A DNA stretch of 38,146 nucleotides from Sphingomonas yabuuchiae (GCF_014199595.1 NZ_JACHNX010000023.1:1-38146); one strand, 5' to 3'; counted from the first letter of the stretch, positions 12,615-22,048 are shown. Notes: a model not told the origin generated them from the sequence alone. A program made the numbers and translations.

Positions 12615-15530
12615 ATGGCGATCTACCATTTCTCCGCCAAGGTCGTGAGCCGCGCGAACGGATCGAGCGCCGTCGCGAGCGCCGCCTATCGTTCGGCGTC
12701 CGAACTGCATGACGACCGGCTGAATCGTAATCACGACTTCAGCAACAAGGCGGGCGTTATCCACTCCGAGGTGATGTTGCCCGAGGGCGCGCCGGAGCGT
12801 TTAAACGACCGCTCGACCTTGTGGAACGAGGTGGAGGCAGGCGAGAAGCGCAAGGATGCACAGCTTGCCCGCGAGGTTGAGTTCTCGATTCCACGCGAGA
12901 TGAGCGAGAAGCAGGGCGTCCAGCTCGCCAGGGACTTCGTAAAGCAGCAGTTTGTCGATCGCGGTATGGTCGCGGACCTGAATGTGCATTGGGACAAGGC
13001 AAAGGACGGCACGCCCAAGCCGCACGCGCATGTCATGCTGGCGATGCGCGACGTGGGGCCGGAGGGGTTTGGGAAGAAGAACCGCGACTGGAACTCGACC
13101 GAGCTGTTGAAGGACTGGCGTGAAGCGTGGAGCGCGCACGTCAACGAGCGCATGGCGGAGCTGGGACTTGAGGGCCGGATCGATCATCGCTCCTATGAGG
13201 CGCAGGGGATCGCGTTGGAGCCGCAGCACAAGATCGGCCCGGCCGCGTCGCGCAGGCCGGAGCAGGGGCTTGAGGCCGAGCGGATCGAAGATCACGCTCG
13301 CATCGCGCGGGAGAACGGCGAGAAGATCATCGCCAATCCTAATGTCGCGCTGGACGCGATCACGCGGCAGCAGGCCACGTTCACGACGCGCGACCTTGCG
13401 ACGTTCGCGTTCCGGCACAGCGACGGCAAGGAGCAGTTCGACCAGGTGATGGGGGCGGTGCGGGGATCGCCCGAGCTGGTCGCATTGGGGAAGGACGGTC
13501 GCGACCAGGAGCGGTTCACGTCGCGCGACATGATCGCGGTGGAGGCCCGCCTTGAGCGCGCGGGCGACGAGCTGGCGGGCCGCGCCGGGCATGGTGTCGC
13601 CGATCGGCACCGTGACGCCGCGATCGGCGCGGCGAGCGCCAAGGGGCTTGTCCTGTCTGGCGAGCAGCGCGACGCCTTCGACCATGTGACCGGCAGCGCC
13701 GGGCTGGCGTCGGTCGTCGGCTATGCCGGCAGCGGCAAATCCGCCATGCTGGGCGTCGCGCGCGAGGCATGGGAGCGAGAGGGCTACACGGTTCGCGGCG
13801 CGGCACTGTCGGGCATCGCGGCCGAGAATCTTGAGGGCGGGTCCGGTATCCGGTCTCGCACCATCGCCAGCCTCGAACACGCATGGGGGCAGGGGCGCGA
13901 GCAGCTAGGCCCGAAGGACGTGCTGGTCGTGGACGAGGCCGGCATGATCGGTTCGCGCCAGATGGAGCGGGTGCTGTCCCAGGCCCGCGACGCCGGGGCC
14001 AAGGTCGTCATGGTAGGCGACCCCGAGCAGTTGCAGGCCATCGAGGCGGGGGCGGCGTTCCGCAGCGTGACCGAGCGCCACGGCGCGGCCGAGATCACCG
14101 AGATCAGGCGGCAGCGTGAGGACTGGCAGCGTGACGCCACGCGCGCGCTGGCGACGGGACGTACCGGCGAGGCCATCCATGCCTATGACGAGCGCGGCAT
14201 GGTCCGCGCGGCCGATACCCGCGAGCAGGCGCGGGGCGAGCTGGTGGACGGCTGGGATCGCGCGCGTCAGGCCGAGCCGGGCAAGAGCCGGATCATCCTC
14301 ACCCACACCAACGCCGAGGTGCAGAGCCTCAATGGTGAGGCGCGCGACCGGTTGCGCGCGAGCGGCGACCTTGGCGACGACGTGACGGTGAAGGCTGAGC
14401 GCGGCGACCGGCAGTTCGCGACCGGCGACCGCATCATGTTTCTTCGCAACGAGCGGGGCATGGGGGTCAAGAACGGCACGCTCGCGACGATCGAGCGGGT
14501 ATCGCCCGAGGGTATGGCCGTGAAGCTGGACGATGGCCGTCAGGTCGGGTTCGACACCAAGGATTACGCCGATGTCGATCACGGCTATGCGGCGACGTTC
14601 CATAAATCGCAGGGCGTGACGGTCGATCGCGCCCATGTACTCGCCACCCCCGGCATGGACCGGCACAGCGCCTATGTCGGCATGTCGCGGCATCGTGACG
14701 AAGTGCAGTTCCACTACGGTCGCGACGACTTCGCCGATCAGCGCCAGCTCGTCCGCGCCCTGTCGCGTGATCGGGGCAAGGACATGGCGGGCGACTATGC
14801 CCGGCCCGAGCAGGACCAGGCCCGCGCGTTCGCCGATCGGCGCGAGATCCGGTTCCCGGAACGCGCGCGCCAAGTGGCCGAGAAGGTCCGCGACAAGGCG
14901 CGGGGCATGTTCGACGGCTTCCGGCCGAAGCCGGCAACCGAGAAGGCGATGTCGCCGGAGCGTGTCGCGGCCGATCGACCGCTAGCACCCTCGCAGGCCC
15001 GCGCGATCGAACGCTATGGGCGCGCCACGGCCGATATAGGCCGGATGCGGGACAAGGGTTTGCCGGTGCTGGCGCACCAGGAACAGGCGCTGGCGAAGGC
15101 AGGCGACGCGCTCGACCAGGTTCGGCCCCATGCCGCACGTGACCTCGCATCGGCACTGGCGCGCGATCCGAGGCTGATCGAGCAGGCCGCCGGGGGCAAC
15201 ACCAGCGGCGCGGCGAAGGCGATGGAGACGGAGCGCCAGGTCCGCATCGACCCGGAGAAGCGCGCGGGCCGGTTCGTGGAGCAGTGGCAGGGCTTGAAGG
15301 AGGCGCGGGCCAGCATGGAGCGCGCCGGCGACCGTGCGGGTGCGGAGAAGCTGGGCAAACGCATGGAGGGCATCGCGGGCGGGCTGCACCGCGACCCGCA
15401 GCTCGAATCCGCGTTGCGCGCCCGCGCCCCCGAGCTGGAACTGAAAATGGAGCGCGGCCGGTCGATCGCAAACGAACTGGCGCAGTCGGTCAGCATTGGG
15501 CGTGACCGCGACCGTGGCATGAGCCGGTAG
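12615..15530 (+). CDS. traA: TraA relaxase-helicase (MOBQ, Ti-type)
   Basis: A 971-residue bifunctional transfer protein. Residues 1-220 are a MobA/MobL relaxase: MAIYHFSAKVVSRANG, candidate catalytic Tyr25 in ASAAYRSA, and the metal-binding HxH in KPHAHVMLAM (His137, His139). It would nick oriT and stay covalently bound to the 5' end. Residues about 350-720 are a TraI/RecD2-like superfamily 1 helicase: Walker A VVGYAGSGKSAMLG, Walker B VLVVDEAGMIG, motif III VVMVGDPEQLQAIEAG, and the C-terminal motif ATFHKSQGVTVDRAHVL. The remaining tail is helical and charged. Ti TraA is about 1100 residues, so this is slightly short but complete in motifs. It is divergent from traC and followed at once by the DUF6118 gene. 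Confidence 0.94.
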   Translation: MAIYHFSAKVVSRANGSSAVASAAYRSASELHDDRLNRNHDFSNKAGVIHSEVMLPEGAPERLNDRSTLWNEVEAGEKRKDAQLAREVEFSIPREMSEKQGVQLARDFVKQQFVDRGMVADLNVHWDKAKDGTPKPHAHVMLAMRDVGPEGFGKKNRDWNSTELLKDWREAWSAHVNERMAELGLEGRIDHRSYEAQGIALEPQHKIGPAASRRPEQGLEAERIEDHARIARENGEKIIANPNVALDAITRQQATFTTRDLATFAFRHSDGKEQFDQVMGAVRGSPELVALGKDGRDQERFTSRDMIAVEARLERAGDELAGRAGHGVADRHRDAAIGAASAKGLVLSGEQRDAFDHVTGSAGLASVVGYAGSGKSAMLGVAREAWEREGYTVRGAALSGIAAENLEGGSGIRSRTIASLEHAWGQGREQLGPKDVLVVDEAGMIGSRQMERVLSQARDAGAKVVMVGDPEQLQAIEAGAAFRSVTERHGAAEITEIRRQREDWQRDATRALATGRTGEAIHAYDERGMVRAADTREQARGELVDGWDRARQAEPGKSRIILTHTNAEVQSLNGEARDRLRASGDLGDDVTVKAERGDRQFATGDRIMFLRNERGMGVKNGTLATIERVSPEGMAVKLDDGRQVGFDTKDYADVDHGYAATFHKSQGVTVDRAHVLATPGMDRHSAYVGMSRHRDEVQFHYGRDDFADQRQLVRALSRDRGKDMAGDYARPEQDQARAFADRREIRFPERARQVAEKVRDKARGMFDGFRPKPATEKAMSPERVAADRPLAPSQARAIERYGRATADIGRMRDKGLPVLAHQEQALAKAGDALDQVRPHAARDLASALARDPRLIEQAAGGNTSGAAKAMETERQVRIDPEKRAGRFVEQWQGLKEARASMERAGDRAGAEKLGKRMEGIAGGLHRDPQLESALRARAPELELKMERGRSIANELAQSVSIGRDRDRGMSR

Positions 15531-16298
15531 GTGACGATGGATACTTCGACAGGCTCAGCACAGGCTGATATTCAGGAAGGCGGCGATCCGGCGGAGGCGT
15601 TCGACCGGTTGCGCGCGGTGATCGAAGGCCAGGACCGCGAGCTGGCGTTGCTACGCCGTGCCGTGGAGGGCTTGGCGGCCGAGCGGGCGCATATCGATGT
15701 TCCCGACTATTCCGAGACGCTGGGGCGGATGCAGCAGGGCGTGGACGCCACGGCCGACCGGATCGCGGTTATCAACGACGTGATCGCGCGGAGCCCGGCG
15801 CTGGCGATGACGCCCGAGCAGATCACGCAGCGTATCGCCGCGGCCGGAAGCGCGGCCAGGCGCGAGGACCAGGCGGCGCTCACCACGGCCCGCAAGGGCA
15901 TGGATGACGCAACCCGCGAGCTGCATGGCTATGTCGTATCAGCACGGCGCGGTGACGAGCAGAACCGTTGGCTGGCGTTCGCCGCAATCAGCGGGGTGGT
16001 GCTCGGCATCATGCTATGGGCGGTGTTCGGCGGCGCGCTCGCGCGCGCCACCCCGGATAGCTGGCGGTGGCCCGAGAGCATGGCGGCGCGCACCCTTGGG
16101 GGGACGGCATGGGAGGGCGCGCGCCGGCTGGCGACGGCGAACGGGTCTGACACCTGGAACGCGATGGTAGCGGGCGCGGTGATCGGCCAGGGCAACGAGG
16201 CCGCGCTTGAGCGGTGCCAGCGCGCGGCGAACAAGGCGGGCGAGCCCGCGCGATGCACGATCAGGATTAAGCCGGACGGGCGGGGGACGGGAGAATAA
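15531..16298 (+). CDS. DUF6118-like membrane protein downstream of traA
   Basis: A 255-residue protein. Residues 20-145 are largely helical with coiled-coil potential (DRLRAVIEGQDRELALLRRA and ATADRIAVINDVIARS). One transmembrane segment follows at about 149-170 (LAFAAISGVVLGIMLWAVFGG), then a soluble domain with two cysteines (ALERCQRAANKAGEPARCTI). Such proteins are regularly encoded directly after traA in sphingomonad mobilisation loci; the function is unknown. The GTG at 15531 abuts the traA stop; an ATG at 15537 is the alternative start. A link to the transfer machinery at the membrane is inferred from position. Confidence 0.72.
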   Translation: MTMDTSTGSAQADIQEGGDPAEAFDRLRAVIEGQDRELALLRRAVEGLAAERAHIDVPDYSETLGRMQQGVDATADRIAVINDVIARSPALAMTPEQITQRIAAAGSAARREDQAALTTARKGMDDATRELHGYVVSARRGDEQNRWLAFAAISGVVLGIMLWAVFGGALARATPDSWRWPESMAARTLGGTAWEGARRLATANGSDTWNAMVAGAVIGQGNEAALERCQRAANKAGEPARCTIRIKPDGRGTGE

Positions 16299-16300
16299 CA

Positions 16301-16322
16301 GGCGGCGGGTTGCCCCGCCGCC
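16301..16322. terminator. Hairpin between convergent genes
   Basis: A perfect 9-bp stem, GGCGGCGGG / CCCGCCGCC with loop TTGC, sits between the convergent DUF6118 and PRC-barrel genes. There is no U-tract on either strand, so if it terminates transcription it is a weak or Rho-assisted site. Confidence 0.4.
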
Positions 16323-16329
16323 CGCCAGC

Positions 16330-16701
16330 TCAGTAATTGTAGCTGGACCCGTAATAACCATAGACCTCGCGGCCATAGTCGCGATCGAACGTCGGCTCGT
16401 TGCCGGAGCTGTAGCGTGGCGCGCCTTCAAGCTGTTCCTTGGTCAGATTGACGACATACCCGCCCTGATCGGTATCGTAGGTGAGCTGATCCCAGGGGAG
16501 CGGATGATAGTCGTTGCCCATTCCGAGGAAGCCGCCAAACGACATGACGGCATACTCGACCTTGCCGGCACGCTTATCGACCATGAAGTTGTAGACTGAG
16601 CCGAGCTTGTTGCCTTGGCGGTCGTAAACGGCGGTGCCCTCGACCTTGTTGGAGGCAATGAGGCGATCGGTTTCGTCGTTTGCTACGTTGTTGTCAGCCA
16701 T
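16330..16701 (-). CDS. PRC-barrel domain protein
   Basis: A 123-residue soluble protein with a PRC-barrel domain over about residues 15-95: IASNKVEGTAVYDRQGNKLGSV, VDKRAGKVEYAVMSFGGFLG and HPLPWDQLTYDTDQGGYVV. A Tyr-rich tail follows (YGREVYGYYGSSYNY). Bacterial PRC-barrel proteins bind other proteins or RNA in varied settings; stand-alone forms of this size are common in alphaproteobacteria, often stress-linked. An AGGAG lies about 8 nt before the ATG at 16701. It is alone on the minus strand, with the convergent tra block on one side and a regulator remnant on the other, so no pathway is implied. Family strong, role unknown. Confidence 0.88.
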   Translation of the reverse strand: MADNNVANDETDRLIASNKVEGTAVYDRQGNKLGSVYNFMVDKRAGKVEYAVMSFGGFLGMGNDYHPLPWDQLTYDTDQGGYVVNLTKEQLEGAPRYSSGNEPTFDRDYGREVYGYYGSSYNY

Positions 16702-16789
16702 ATGAAGTCTCCTTGCCTAGGGTGAACGAAGGAGCCTGCCCCCGTATCCGGCTAGCGGCGGCGGCTGCCCCGTTCCCGGCACGCTCTGT

Positions 16790-17005
16790 CGGCCTTGTGC
16801 GGTTGTGACGAAAGCGAAGCGCCCACCTCGATGGCAGGCCGAGAACGAGAGCAGCTTCGAGCTGGCGGTCACCCAGGAGCAGCTTGCCGTCACGCTCGGC
16901 CTCACGTCCGCCCACGTCAACGTTGCCGCCACCAGGCAAGGCGTTCCGATCACCGTGGGTCAGGTTGCGGAGGTGAGGTGCGCCAGCATAGACCCTCGTA
17001 GATGA
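16790..17005 (+). pseudogene. Remnant of a Crp/Fnr-type regulator (C-terminal HTH)
   Basis: The frame contains SFELAVTQEQLAVTLGLTSAHVN, which closely resembles the C-terminal HTH of Crp/Fnr regulators (ELPLTQEQLADxLGLTxVHVNRTL). The recognition-helix continuation is lost (VAATRQG instead of RTLQxLR) and there is no cyclic-nucleotide-binding domain upstream, because the PRC-barrel gene is there. I read it as a degraded fragment. The rest of 16702-17187 holds no other gene I can support. Confidence 0.45.
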
Positions 17006-17187
17006 TCCGGGGAGACGTCATTCGCGTCGCGCAGGAGGAGTGCGTGAAACATCCGAGCGATGTAAACGGTGCGCGCGCGCCCATGCAAGGTAAATGCGAA
17101 TCATTCGCAACAAAACCGCCCCCTTCCCCGAAACGCTCAGGCCGTCGATACGTTGAATTGACGCTCACCGACAAGGTTGACCTGCCG

Positions 17188-18438
17188 ATGCCCCAAATCC
17201 CGCGGACCGGAAGTTTCGACAGCACCCTCGCACTGCTGCGGGAAGGCTATGATTTCATCTCGAACCGCTGTGCGCGCTACGGTTCCAACGCATTTGAGAC
17301 CCGGTTGATGCTCCGTCGAGTCACCTGCGTCACGGGTGAAGAAGCTGCCCGGATGTTCTACGAGCCGGGCCGCTTCACCAGGCGCGGCGCGATACCGCAG
17401 CCGACGCTGCGACTGCTCCAGGACGTCGGCAGCGTCGCCACTCTCGACGGGGAGAAGCACAGGCATCGCAAGGCGATGTTCCTGTCGCTGATGACCCCGA
17501 CCTCGGTTCGGCAAATCGGTGAGATATTCATCAATGAGTGGCAGAGGCGTCTTCCCCAATGGGAGGCCAAAGAGCGCATCGTCCTTTTCCAAGAGATCCA
17601 GCCGATCCTGTGCAGCGCGGTGGCGCGATGGGCCGGGACACCGCTGCGCGGCAAGGAACTGGAGGCGCGTACGCGCGAGTTCGCGGCGATGATCGACGGG
17701 GCCGGCTCGGCCGGTCCGCGGCAGTGGCGGGGCGCGTGGCTGCGTCGGAGGACCGAACGGTGGGGGCGGCGCGTCATTGACGAAATCCGGAGCGGCGCGC
17801 GGGCCGTTCCCGACGAAAGTCCCGCCGCCGTGATCGCGCGGCACAGGGATCTTTCTGGCCATCCACTGAGCACCAGCGACGCCGCCGTCGAACTGATCAA
17901 CCTGCTTCGGCCGACGTTCGCGGTCGACCGGTTCATCGTCTTCGCAGCGCTGGCGCTCGTCGAGCATCCCGATGCGCGCGCGTTCGTCACCGGCGGCGAG
18001 AACGAACGGCTCGAAGCCTTTGCCCAGGAGGTCCGCCGATACTATCCCTTCTTCCCCGTGGTAGGCGGGCGAGCGCTCGAGCCGTTCGGGTGGCGAGGTC
18101 GCGGGTTTCGCAAGGGCGATTGGGTCCTGCTGGACCTGTACGGCACCAATCACGACGAGCGCATCTGGGAGGATCCGAACAGCTTCCGGCCGAAGCGCTT
18201 CCTTGAGTGGGACAATAATCCCTACAGCTTCATTCCGCAGGGCGGCGGAGACGTGCGCTCCAACCATCGCTGCCCCGGCGAGCCCATCACGGTCGAGATC
18301 ATCAAGCGCGCGATCGACATGCTCGCCAACCGCCTGGACTATGACCTGCCGCCGCAGGACCTGTCGGTCAGCCGATCGAGGATGCCTGCGGTTCCCAAGA
18401 GCCGCCTAGTCATAACCAACGTGCGGCCGCGCAATTGA
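17188..18438 (+). CDS. CYP152-family cytochrome P450 peroxygenase (fatty acid hydroxylase)
   Basis: A 416-residue protein matching CYP152 enzymes (Bacillus BS-beta, Sphingomonas paucimobilis SP-alpha of 415 residues), which use H2O2 to hydroxylate long-chain fatty acids at the alpha/beta carbon without a reductase. Seen: SFDSTLALLREGYDFISNRC at the start, GEKHRHRKAMFLSLMTP, the I-helix LINLLRPTFAVDR with the Arg-Pro that binds the substrate carboxylate instead of the usual acid-Thr pair, QEVRRYYPFFP (ExxR), and the haem loop FIPQGGGD...HRCPGE. I chose MPQIPRTG at 17188 because it aligns with the known N-terminus; the frame is open upstream to 17002. The gene is intact. The product could be a hydroxylase or, like OleT, a decarboxylase; sequence alone does not separate these. 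Confidence 0.93.
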   Translation: MPQIPRTGSFDSTLALLREGYDFISNRCARYGSNAFETRLMLRRVTCVTGEEAARMFYEPGRFTRRGAIPQPTLRLLQDVGSVATLDGEKHRHRKAMFLSLMTPTSVRQIGEIFINEWQRRLPQWEAKERIVLFQEIQPILCSAVARWAGTPLRGKELEARTREFAAMIDGAGSAGPRQWRGAWLRRRTERWGRRVIDEIRSGARAVPDESPAAVIARHRDLSGHPLSTSDAAVELINLLRPTFAVDRFIVFAALALVEHPDARAFVTGGENERLEAFAQEVRRYYPFFPVVGGRALEPFGWRGRGFRKGDWVLLDLYGTNHDERIWEDPNSFRPKRFLEWDNNPYSFIPQGGGDVRSNHRCPGEPITVEIIKRAIDMLANRLDYDLPPQDLSVSRSRMPAVPKSRLVITNVRPRN

Positions 18439-18510
18439 GTTGTTAAGGCAACTCTGGAGGTGCCTCCGTACGCGCGCCGACGGTCGAAAACGGTTCGAAA
18501 AGGAGCAGCG

Positions 18511-19812
18511 ATGAACAGGGAAATGACCGCGCCAGAAACAAAGGCACAGTCGGAGCAACCAGCGATCTTTCGCAAGTTCCTGTTCTGGCTCGCGGTCGCA
18601 ACCGCTGCGACCGTGCCGGCGCTGGTACTGCGGTATACCGGCGCGCGGCCGGACCCGGTGATCGATGCCGCGATCTTCGGGGTGGCGATTCTGGCCGCCG
18701 GTTTCATGCTCTCCTGGGGAGCCGAGTCGGCCGAAGGGCAGATTTCGTCGGGACTCATTCTCGCGGCCGTGGCTTTGATCACGGTTCTCCCCGAATATGC
18801 GGTCGACCTCTATTATGCGTGGCGGGCCGGCCAGGACCCGGGATCCAACTATGTCCATTACGCCGCCGCGAACATGACCGGGGCCAACCGGCTGCTCGTC
18901 GGGATCGGCTGGCCGCTCCTGGTATTGCTCAACTGGATTCGCACCCGCGATCGCGCGATCGGCCTCGCTCCCGTGAACGGCACCGAGATCGCGTTCCTGC
19001 TCCTCCCGACGATTTACGCATTCGTGATCCTGCTGCGCGACCGAATCTCGATTTTCGACGCGGCGGTGCTGATCGCGATGTTCGGGCTTTATGTCTGGCG
19101 GGTGAGCCGACTGCCCGAGGTCGAGGATCAGGACGAAGACGACGAGCCGGGTTTGGCCGCTGCGATCGAACAGCTTCCAGCGGGGCGCCAATGGGCATTG
19201 ATGGGGGCCCTCACGGTCGTTGCCGCGACGGTAATCTTCCTCTCCGCCGAGCCCTTCGCCGAGGCGATGGTGGATTCGGGGCGGGTGCTCGGAATCGACG
19301 AGTTCCTTCTGATCCAGTGGCTGGCTCCTCTGGCGAGCGAAGCACCGGCGGTCACCGTCGCAGTCCTGTTCGTGCTATCAATGCGTCCGGCGGCAGGGCT
19401 GACGATGATGATCTCGGACAAGATCAACCAATGGACTCTGCTCGTGGGCATGCTGCCGTTGGCGATGAGCGTGGGGGCCGGCGCGCTAACCGCGCTTCCA
19501 CTCGATTCCCGCCAGCATGAGGAATTCTTCCTGACCGCCGCGCAGTCCCTGTTCGGGATCGCCCTGCTGCTCCGGCTGAGGCTCGGCCTTGCCGGTGCTG
19601 CTTCGCTCGCATTGCTGTTCACTGTCCAGGTCACGCTGGCCTTCACCTTTCGCGACGACCAGGCGAGGACTATCCAGACGCTGACCTGGCTCGCCTGGGC
19701 CTATATCGTCCTTGCCGCCCTGATCGTCGCCGTGAACCTCGACCGGCTGAAGCTGCTCAAGACTGGCTTCTTCGGTAAACGCCGCTCGCCGATTCCGCGG
19801 CGGCTGCAATGA
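18511..19812 (+). CDS. Sodium/calcium exchanger-family membrane transporter
   Basis: A 433-residue polytopic membrane protein with about 11 hydrophobic segments. The two alpha-repeats of the CaCA superfamily are recognisable: residues about 68-102 (WGAESAEGQISSGLILAAVA then TVLPEYAVDLYYAW) and about 265-290 (QWLAPLASEAPAVTVAVLFV), each with the acidic residue in a (S)E-P/A context. An acidic cytoplasmic loop (EVEDQDEDDEPG) separates the halves. It probably exchanges Ca2+ or another cation for Na+ or H+. AAGGAG lies 6 nt before the ATG. Its stop overlaps the O-methyltransferase start (ATGA), so the two are co-translated. The substrate is not resolved. Confidence 0.83.
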   Translation: MNREMTAPETKAQSEQPAIFRKFLFWLAVATAATVPALVLRYTGARPDPVIDAAIFGVAILAAGFMLSWGAESAEGQISSGLILAAVALITVLPEYAVDLYYAWRAGQDPGSNYVHYAAANMTGANRLLVGIGWPLLVLLNWIRTRDRAIGLAPVNGTEIAFLLLPTIYAFVILLRDRISIFDAAVLIAMFGLYVWRVSRLPEVEDQDEDDEPGLAAAIEQLPAGRQWALMGALTVVAATVIFLSAEPFAEAMVDSGRVLGIDEFLLIQWLAPLASEAPAVTVAVLFVLSMRPAAGLTMMISDKINQWTLLVGMLPLAMSVGAGALTALPLDSRQHEEFFLTAAQSLFGIALLLRLRLGLAGAASLALLFTVQVTLAFTFRDDQARTIQTLTWLAWAYIVLAALIVAVNLDRLKLLKTGFFGKRRSPIPRRLQ

Positions 19813-20491
19813 TCCCGGCGCCTCCGAAGCAATTTCCACCGTTCGCGCTGGGCGACCCGGCCGGAGCGGTCGCCGCGCGACTGCATGAACTCAGCGAACG
19901 ACAGGAGCGCTCGCCCGTCGGGCTTCGATCGCCGGACTGGAGCGATCCGGCGCTCCGACGCTTTCTCGGCGACAAGCTGGTCGCGCTCGAGCGCGATAAA
20001 TGCCGCCTCTGCTATCTGCTGTGCCGCTCCAGCCGGGCGACACGCATCGTCGAGGTCGGCACCTCATTCGGAGTCTCGACCATCTATCTCGCGGCGGCGG
20101 CCAGGGACAATGCTGAAGGTCGAACCAATGAGGCGCTGGTGATCGCGACCGAGATCGACCCGGCCAAGGCTGCGGCGGCGCGCGCCAATCTCGAGCAGGT
20201 GGGGCTGGAGCGCTTTGCGGAGGTTCGCGACGGCGATTTCAGGCAGACGCTACGCGGACTGGCCGGACCGGTCGATTTCGTCCTGCTCGACATCTGGGCA
20301 CCTCTCGCCGGGCCGGCGATCGAACTCCTTGCGCCTCACCTGCTCTTGGGCGCGATCGTCGCCTGCGACAACGTTCGCGACTGCGGCGCGAGTACCGCGA
20401 CTATCTCGTTTTTGTCGATGATCCAGCAAACGGCTTTGAATCCCTCGTTATCCCGACGCAGGGCGGCTTCGGTTTGTCGATGCGGCGCTGA
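19809..20491 (+). pseudogene. SAM-dependent O-methyltransferase with a 3' frameshift
   Basis: The first 190 or so residues read as a class I O-methyltransferase of the CCoAMT/TylF-like type: ALERDKCRLCYLLCRSSRAT, motif I RIVEVGTSFGVSTIYLAAAA, VIATEIDPAKAAAARANLEQ, and VDFVLLDIWAPLAGPAIELL with HLLLGAIVACDNVR. The expected ending, EYRDYLVFVDDPANGF and then SLVIPTQGGFGLSMRR, is present in another frame and stops at 20489-20491. An indel therefore lies near 20375-20387. Read without correction the frame runs to 20597 with an unrelated Arg/Ser-rich tail. The lost strand completes the Rossmann sheet, so activity is doubtful. It may also be a sequencing error. It overlaps the transporter gene by 4 nt and precedes lpd. 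Confidence 0.82.
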
Positions 20492-20596
20492 GCTCTGCCG
20501 ACGCTCGGCCGCACCACGAGTGAACCGAACCTGCCTTGATCGGTTGCCCTTATCACAGGTTCTTGCTGCGCGATGCGGCTCCACGCAGGAGGTTTG

Positions 20597-22006
20597 ATGG
20601 CCGACAGTTTCGACATTCTCGTAATCGGTGGCGGAACCGGGGGCTATCCGGCGGCGATCCGGGCGGCACAGCTCGGAATGACCGTTGCCTGCATCGAACG
20701 GAGGGACGCGCTGGGCGGCACCTGCCTCAATGTCGGCTGCATTCCTTCAAAGGCGCTGCTCCATTCGTCTGAGCTGTTCGCGGAGGTGCAGCAGGGCATG
20801 GAAGAACATGGGATCGGGATCGGCGGAGTGGCGATGAACGTCCCGCAGTTCATTGCCCGCAAGGATGAGGTCGTCGCCGGGCTTACCAAAGGCGTCGAGC
20901 ACCTCTTCAAGAAAAACAAGGTCGAATGGGTGAAGGGCAGCGCGCGCTTCGAGGCGCCCGACCGCTTGCGGGTCGAACTCAACGATGGCGGGAGCCGCAC
21001 GCTCACCGCCACCAAGGGCGTGATCATCGCCACCGGCTCCGAAAGCTCCTCGCTGAAAAATGTCGAAGTCGACGAGAAACGCATCATCACCTCGACCGGC
21101 GCCCTTTGCCTGTGCGAAGTTCCGCGTCACCTGGTGGTCATCGGGGCCGGCTATATCGGCCTCGAGCTGGGCTCGGTCTGGCGTCGGCTCGGTTCGGAGG
21201 TTACGGTGATCGAGTTCCTCGACGGCATCGTGCCGACGATGGATCGCGAGATTGCCCGCCATTTCCACAAGGAGCTGGAACGCCAGGGCCTGAAGTTCCG
21301 ATTCAACACCAAAGTCACCGAGGCGCGGCAGCATGACGGCTCGGTCACTCTCGCGTTCGAGCCGGCTGCTGGCGGTGCCGCCGAAACGCTCGAGGCGGAC
21401 GTCGTGCTTGTTGCAGTGGGGCGGCGACCTTACACGCATGGCCTCAGCCTCGATCTCATCGGCCTGAAGCTCGACGAGAAGGGCCGCATCCCGGTCACCG
21501 AAGGCTTCAGGACGAACGTGCCCGGCGTCTATGCGGTCGGCGACGTCATTCCAGGACCGATGCTCGCGCACAAGACGACGCTCGACGGCGTTACTTGCGT
21601 GGAGGGGATCGCCGGACGTTATGCCGGTGTCGATTACAACACGGTTCCGGAGGTCATTTACACGGCGCCCGCGGTCGCGTCGGTGGGCCAGACCGAGGAA
21701 GAGCTCAAGGCTGCCGGCGTCGACTACAAGGTCGGAAAATTCCCCTTCACCGCTGTCAGCCGGGCACGGTGCAACGGCGACACGCGCGGGCTGACCAAGA
21801 TCCTCACGGAGGCGGGTACGAACCGGATCCTCGGCGTGCACATCTTCGGCGCCGACGCCGATCTTATGATCCCCGAGGCCGTGCTGGCGATGGAGTTCGG
21901 CGCGACGACCGAGGACATCGCGCTCACCGTCCACGCGCACCCGACGCTGCCCGAAGTGATCAAGGAAGCGGCGCTGGTCGAGCTCGGCCGCGCGATGCAC
22001 ATCTGA
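20597..22006 (+). CDS. lpdA: Dihydrolipoyl dehydrogenase
   Basis: A 469-residue flavoprotein disulfide reductase. It shows the FAD-binding FDILVIGGGTGGYPAAIRAA, redox-active Cys43-Cys48 in GGTCLNVGCIPSKALL, NAD-binding VVIGAGYIGLELGSVWRRLG, the second FAD motif VPGVYAVGDVIPGPMLAHK, and the C-terminal catalytic HAHPTLPEVIKEAAL. It reoxidises dihydrolipoamide of 2-oxoacid dehydrogenases or the glycine cleavage system. No E1/E2 genes lie nearby, so this is an extra copy. GCAGGAGG lies 6 nt before the ATG at 20597. Where most homologues have an acidic EDEG, this has TLDGVTCVEGIAG; otherwise it looks intact. Mercuric reductase is excluded by the missing C-terminal Cys pair. It follows the transporter/methyltransferase genes and is convergent with the persulfide dioxygenase. 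Confidence 0.92.
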   Translation: MADSFDILVIGGGTGGYPAAIRAAQLGMTVACIERRDALGGTCLNVGCIPSKALLHSSELFAEVQQGMEEHGIGIGGVAMNVPQFIARKDEVVAGLTKGVEHLFKKNKVEWVKGSARFEAPDRLRVELNDGGSRTLTATKGVIIATGSESSSLKNVEVDEKRIITSTGALCLCEVPRHLVVIGAGYIGLELGSVWRRLGSEVTVIEFLDGIVPTMDREIARHFHKELERQGLKFRFNTKVTEARQHDGSVTLAFEPAAGGAAETLEADVVLVAVGRRPYTHGLSLDLIGLKLDEKGRIPVTEGFRTNVPGVYAVGDVIPGPMLAHKTTLDGVTCVEGIAGRYAGVDYNTVPEVIYTAPAVASVGQTEEELKAAGVDYKVGKFPFTAVSRARCNGDTRGLTKILTEAGTNRILGVHIFGADADLMIPEAVLAMEFGATTEDIALTVHAHPTLPEVIKEAALVELGRAMHI

Positions 22007-22048
22007 GGTCTTCCGAGGGACGAACCGCATAGCCTGCCCCTGAACCGA

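Noticed and set aside
20573..20596. An upstream start for lpd adding eight residues.
   Set aside because: GCAGGAGG lies directly before the ATG at 20597 and the extra residues are not part of the family N-terminus.
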